Positions 4,970-5,033 of a stretch of DNA of 5,033 bases are shown here, piece after piece. The stretch's first letter is position 1, and each line of letters starts with the position of its first letter. The position numbers were made by a program, and so were the translations under genes. The DNA comes from Prevotellaceae bacterium (GTDB lineage: Bacteria > Bacteroidota > Bacteroidia > Bacteroidales > UBA932), in assembly GCA_031289385.1 (NCBI GenBank), contig JAITPP010000116.1, positions 1 to 5,033 on the forward strand. Reading direction: 5' to 3'. A model generated the notes under the pieces. That model worked only from the letters and a program-made list of their open reading frames with translations. It made no database searches and was not told the DNA's origin.

Positions 4970-5008
4970 TTAGTTTATAAAGTTATAAAGTTTGTAAAGT
5001 TATAAAGA
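4970..5008. repeat. TTTATAAAG-type tandem repeats upstream of the 214-aa gene
   Basis: AGTTTATAAAG, TTATAAAG and TTTGTAAAG units occupy the 5' leader of the first gene in the cluster, starting seven bases before its ATG. Same family and orientation as 3834-3922. No promoter motif is recognisable in them. Confidence 0.75.
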
Positions 5009-5010
5009 AA

Positions 5011-5033
5011 GGAGGCTGTCCAAAAAGTTTTTT
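5011..5033. mobile_element. Possible end of an insertion sequence, cut by the window edge
   Basis: GGAGGCTGTCCAAAAAG (5011-5027) breaks off abruptly from the AT-rich repeats and resembles terminal inverted repeats of the GAGGCTGTC(C)AAAAAG kind that I recall from insertion sequences. Only one end and no transposase are in view, so this rests on the motif alone. A chance match, or the start of a different intergenic element, cannot be excluded. Confidence 0.35.

Noticed and set aside
5008..5015. AAAGGAGG as a plus-strand ribosome binding site
   Set aside because: It matches well, but no ATG follows at suitable distance within the window, and the surrounding motif fits an insertion-sequence end better.

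Overview
The window is AT-rich bacterial DNA, most likely from a member of the Bacteroidota (Bacteroidales-like). This rests on the protein families present (four helix bundle protein, small CYTH triphosphatase, SdiA-regulated-type propeller), on intergenic spaces full of short AT-rich tandem repeats, and on CCCCTAAAGGGG-type palindromes, which I recall as common in genomes of this phylum. No rRNA or tRNA gene is visible, so the placement is an inference.

All supported genes lie on the minus strand and are read from right to left. In that order they are: a 214-aa protein of unknown function that looks like a divergent CYTH protein (4963-4319); a four helix bundle protein of the 23S-rRNA-intervening-sequence family (4264-3920); a CYTH / triphosphate tunnel metalloenzyme of 154 aa (3828-3364); a secreted SdiA-regulated (YjiK-like) beta-propeller protein (3370-2603) whose GTG start overlaps the CYTH stop codon; a 733-base repeat-rich gap; an SLC13/DASS-family anion transporter (1869-274); and a 24-aa hydrophobic peptide ORF with a strong ribosome binding site (144-70).

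The gap at 1870-2602 is a mosaic of repeats: a 26-base direct repeat at 42-base spacing; a MITE-like element with 20-base terminal inverted repeats enclosing a 21-base x 4 tandem array and a 39-base direct repeat; a 15-base inverted repeat; a 35-base exact direct repeat; paired CCCCTAAAGGGG/CCCCTTTAGGGG palindromes; and a run of ATTAATCATTAACC-like units. Two short-repeat families (TTTATAAAGTTT-like and ATTAATCATTAACC-like) occupy almost all other gaps and directly abut four stop codons.

Functionally, the tightest unit is the triphosphatase plus propeller pair, which is translationally overlapped. The divergent CYTH-like protein upstream may belong with it, with the AT-richer four helix bundle gene looking like a later insertion between them. 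The transporter and the small peptide form a separate group. No defence system, CRISPR array or complete mobile element is present. A possible insertion-sequence end lies at the extreme right edge. The most original candidates are the 24-aa membrane peptide beside the transporter and the two CYTH-type proteins in one cluster.
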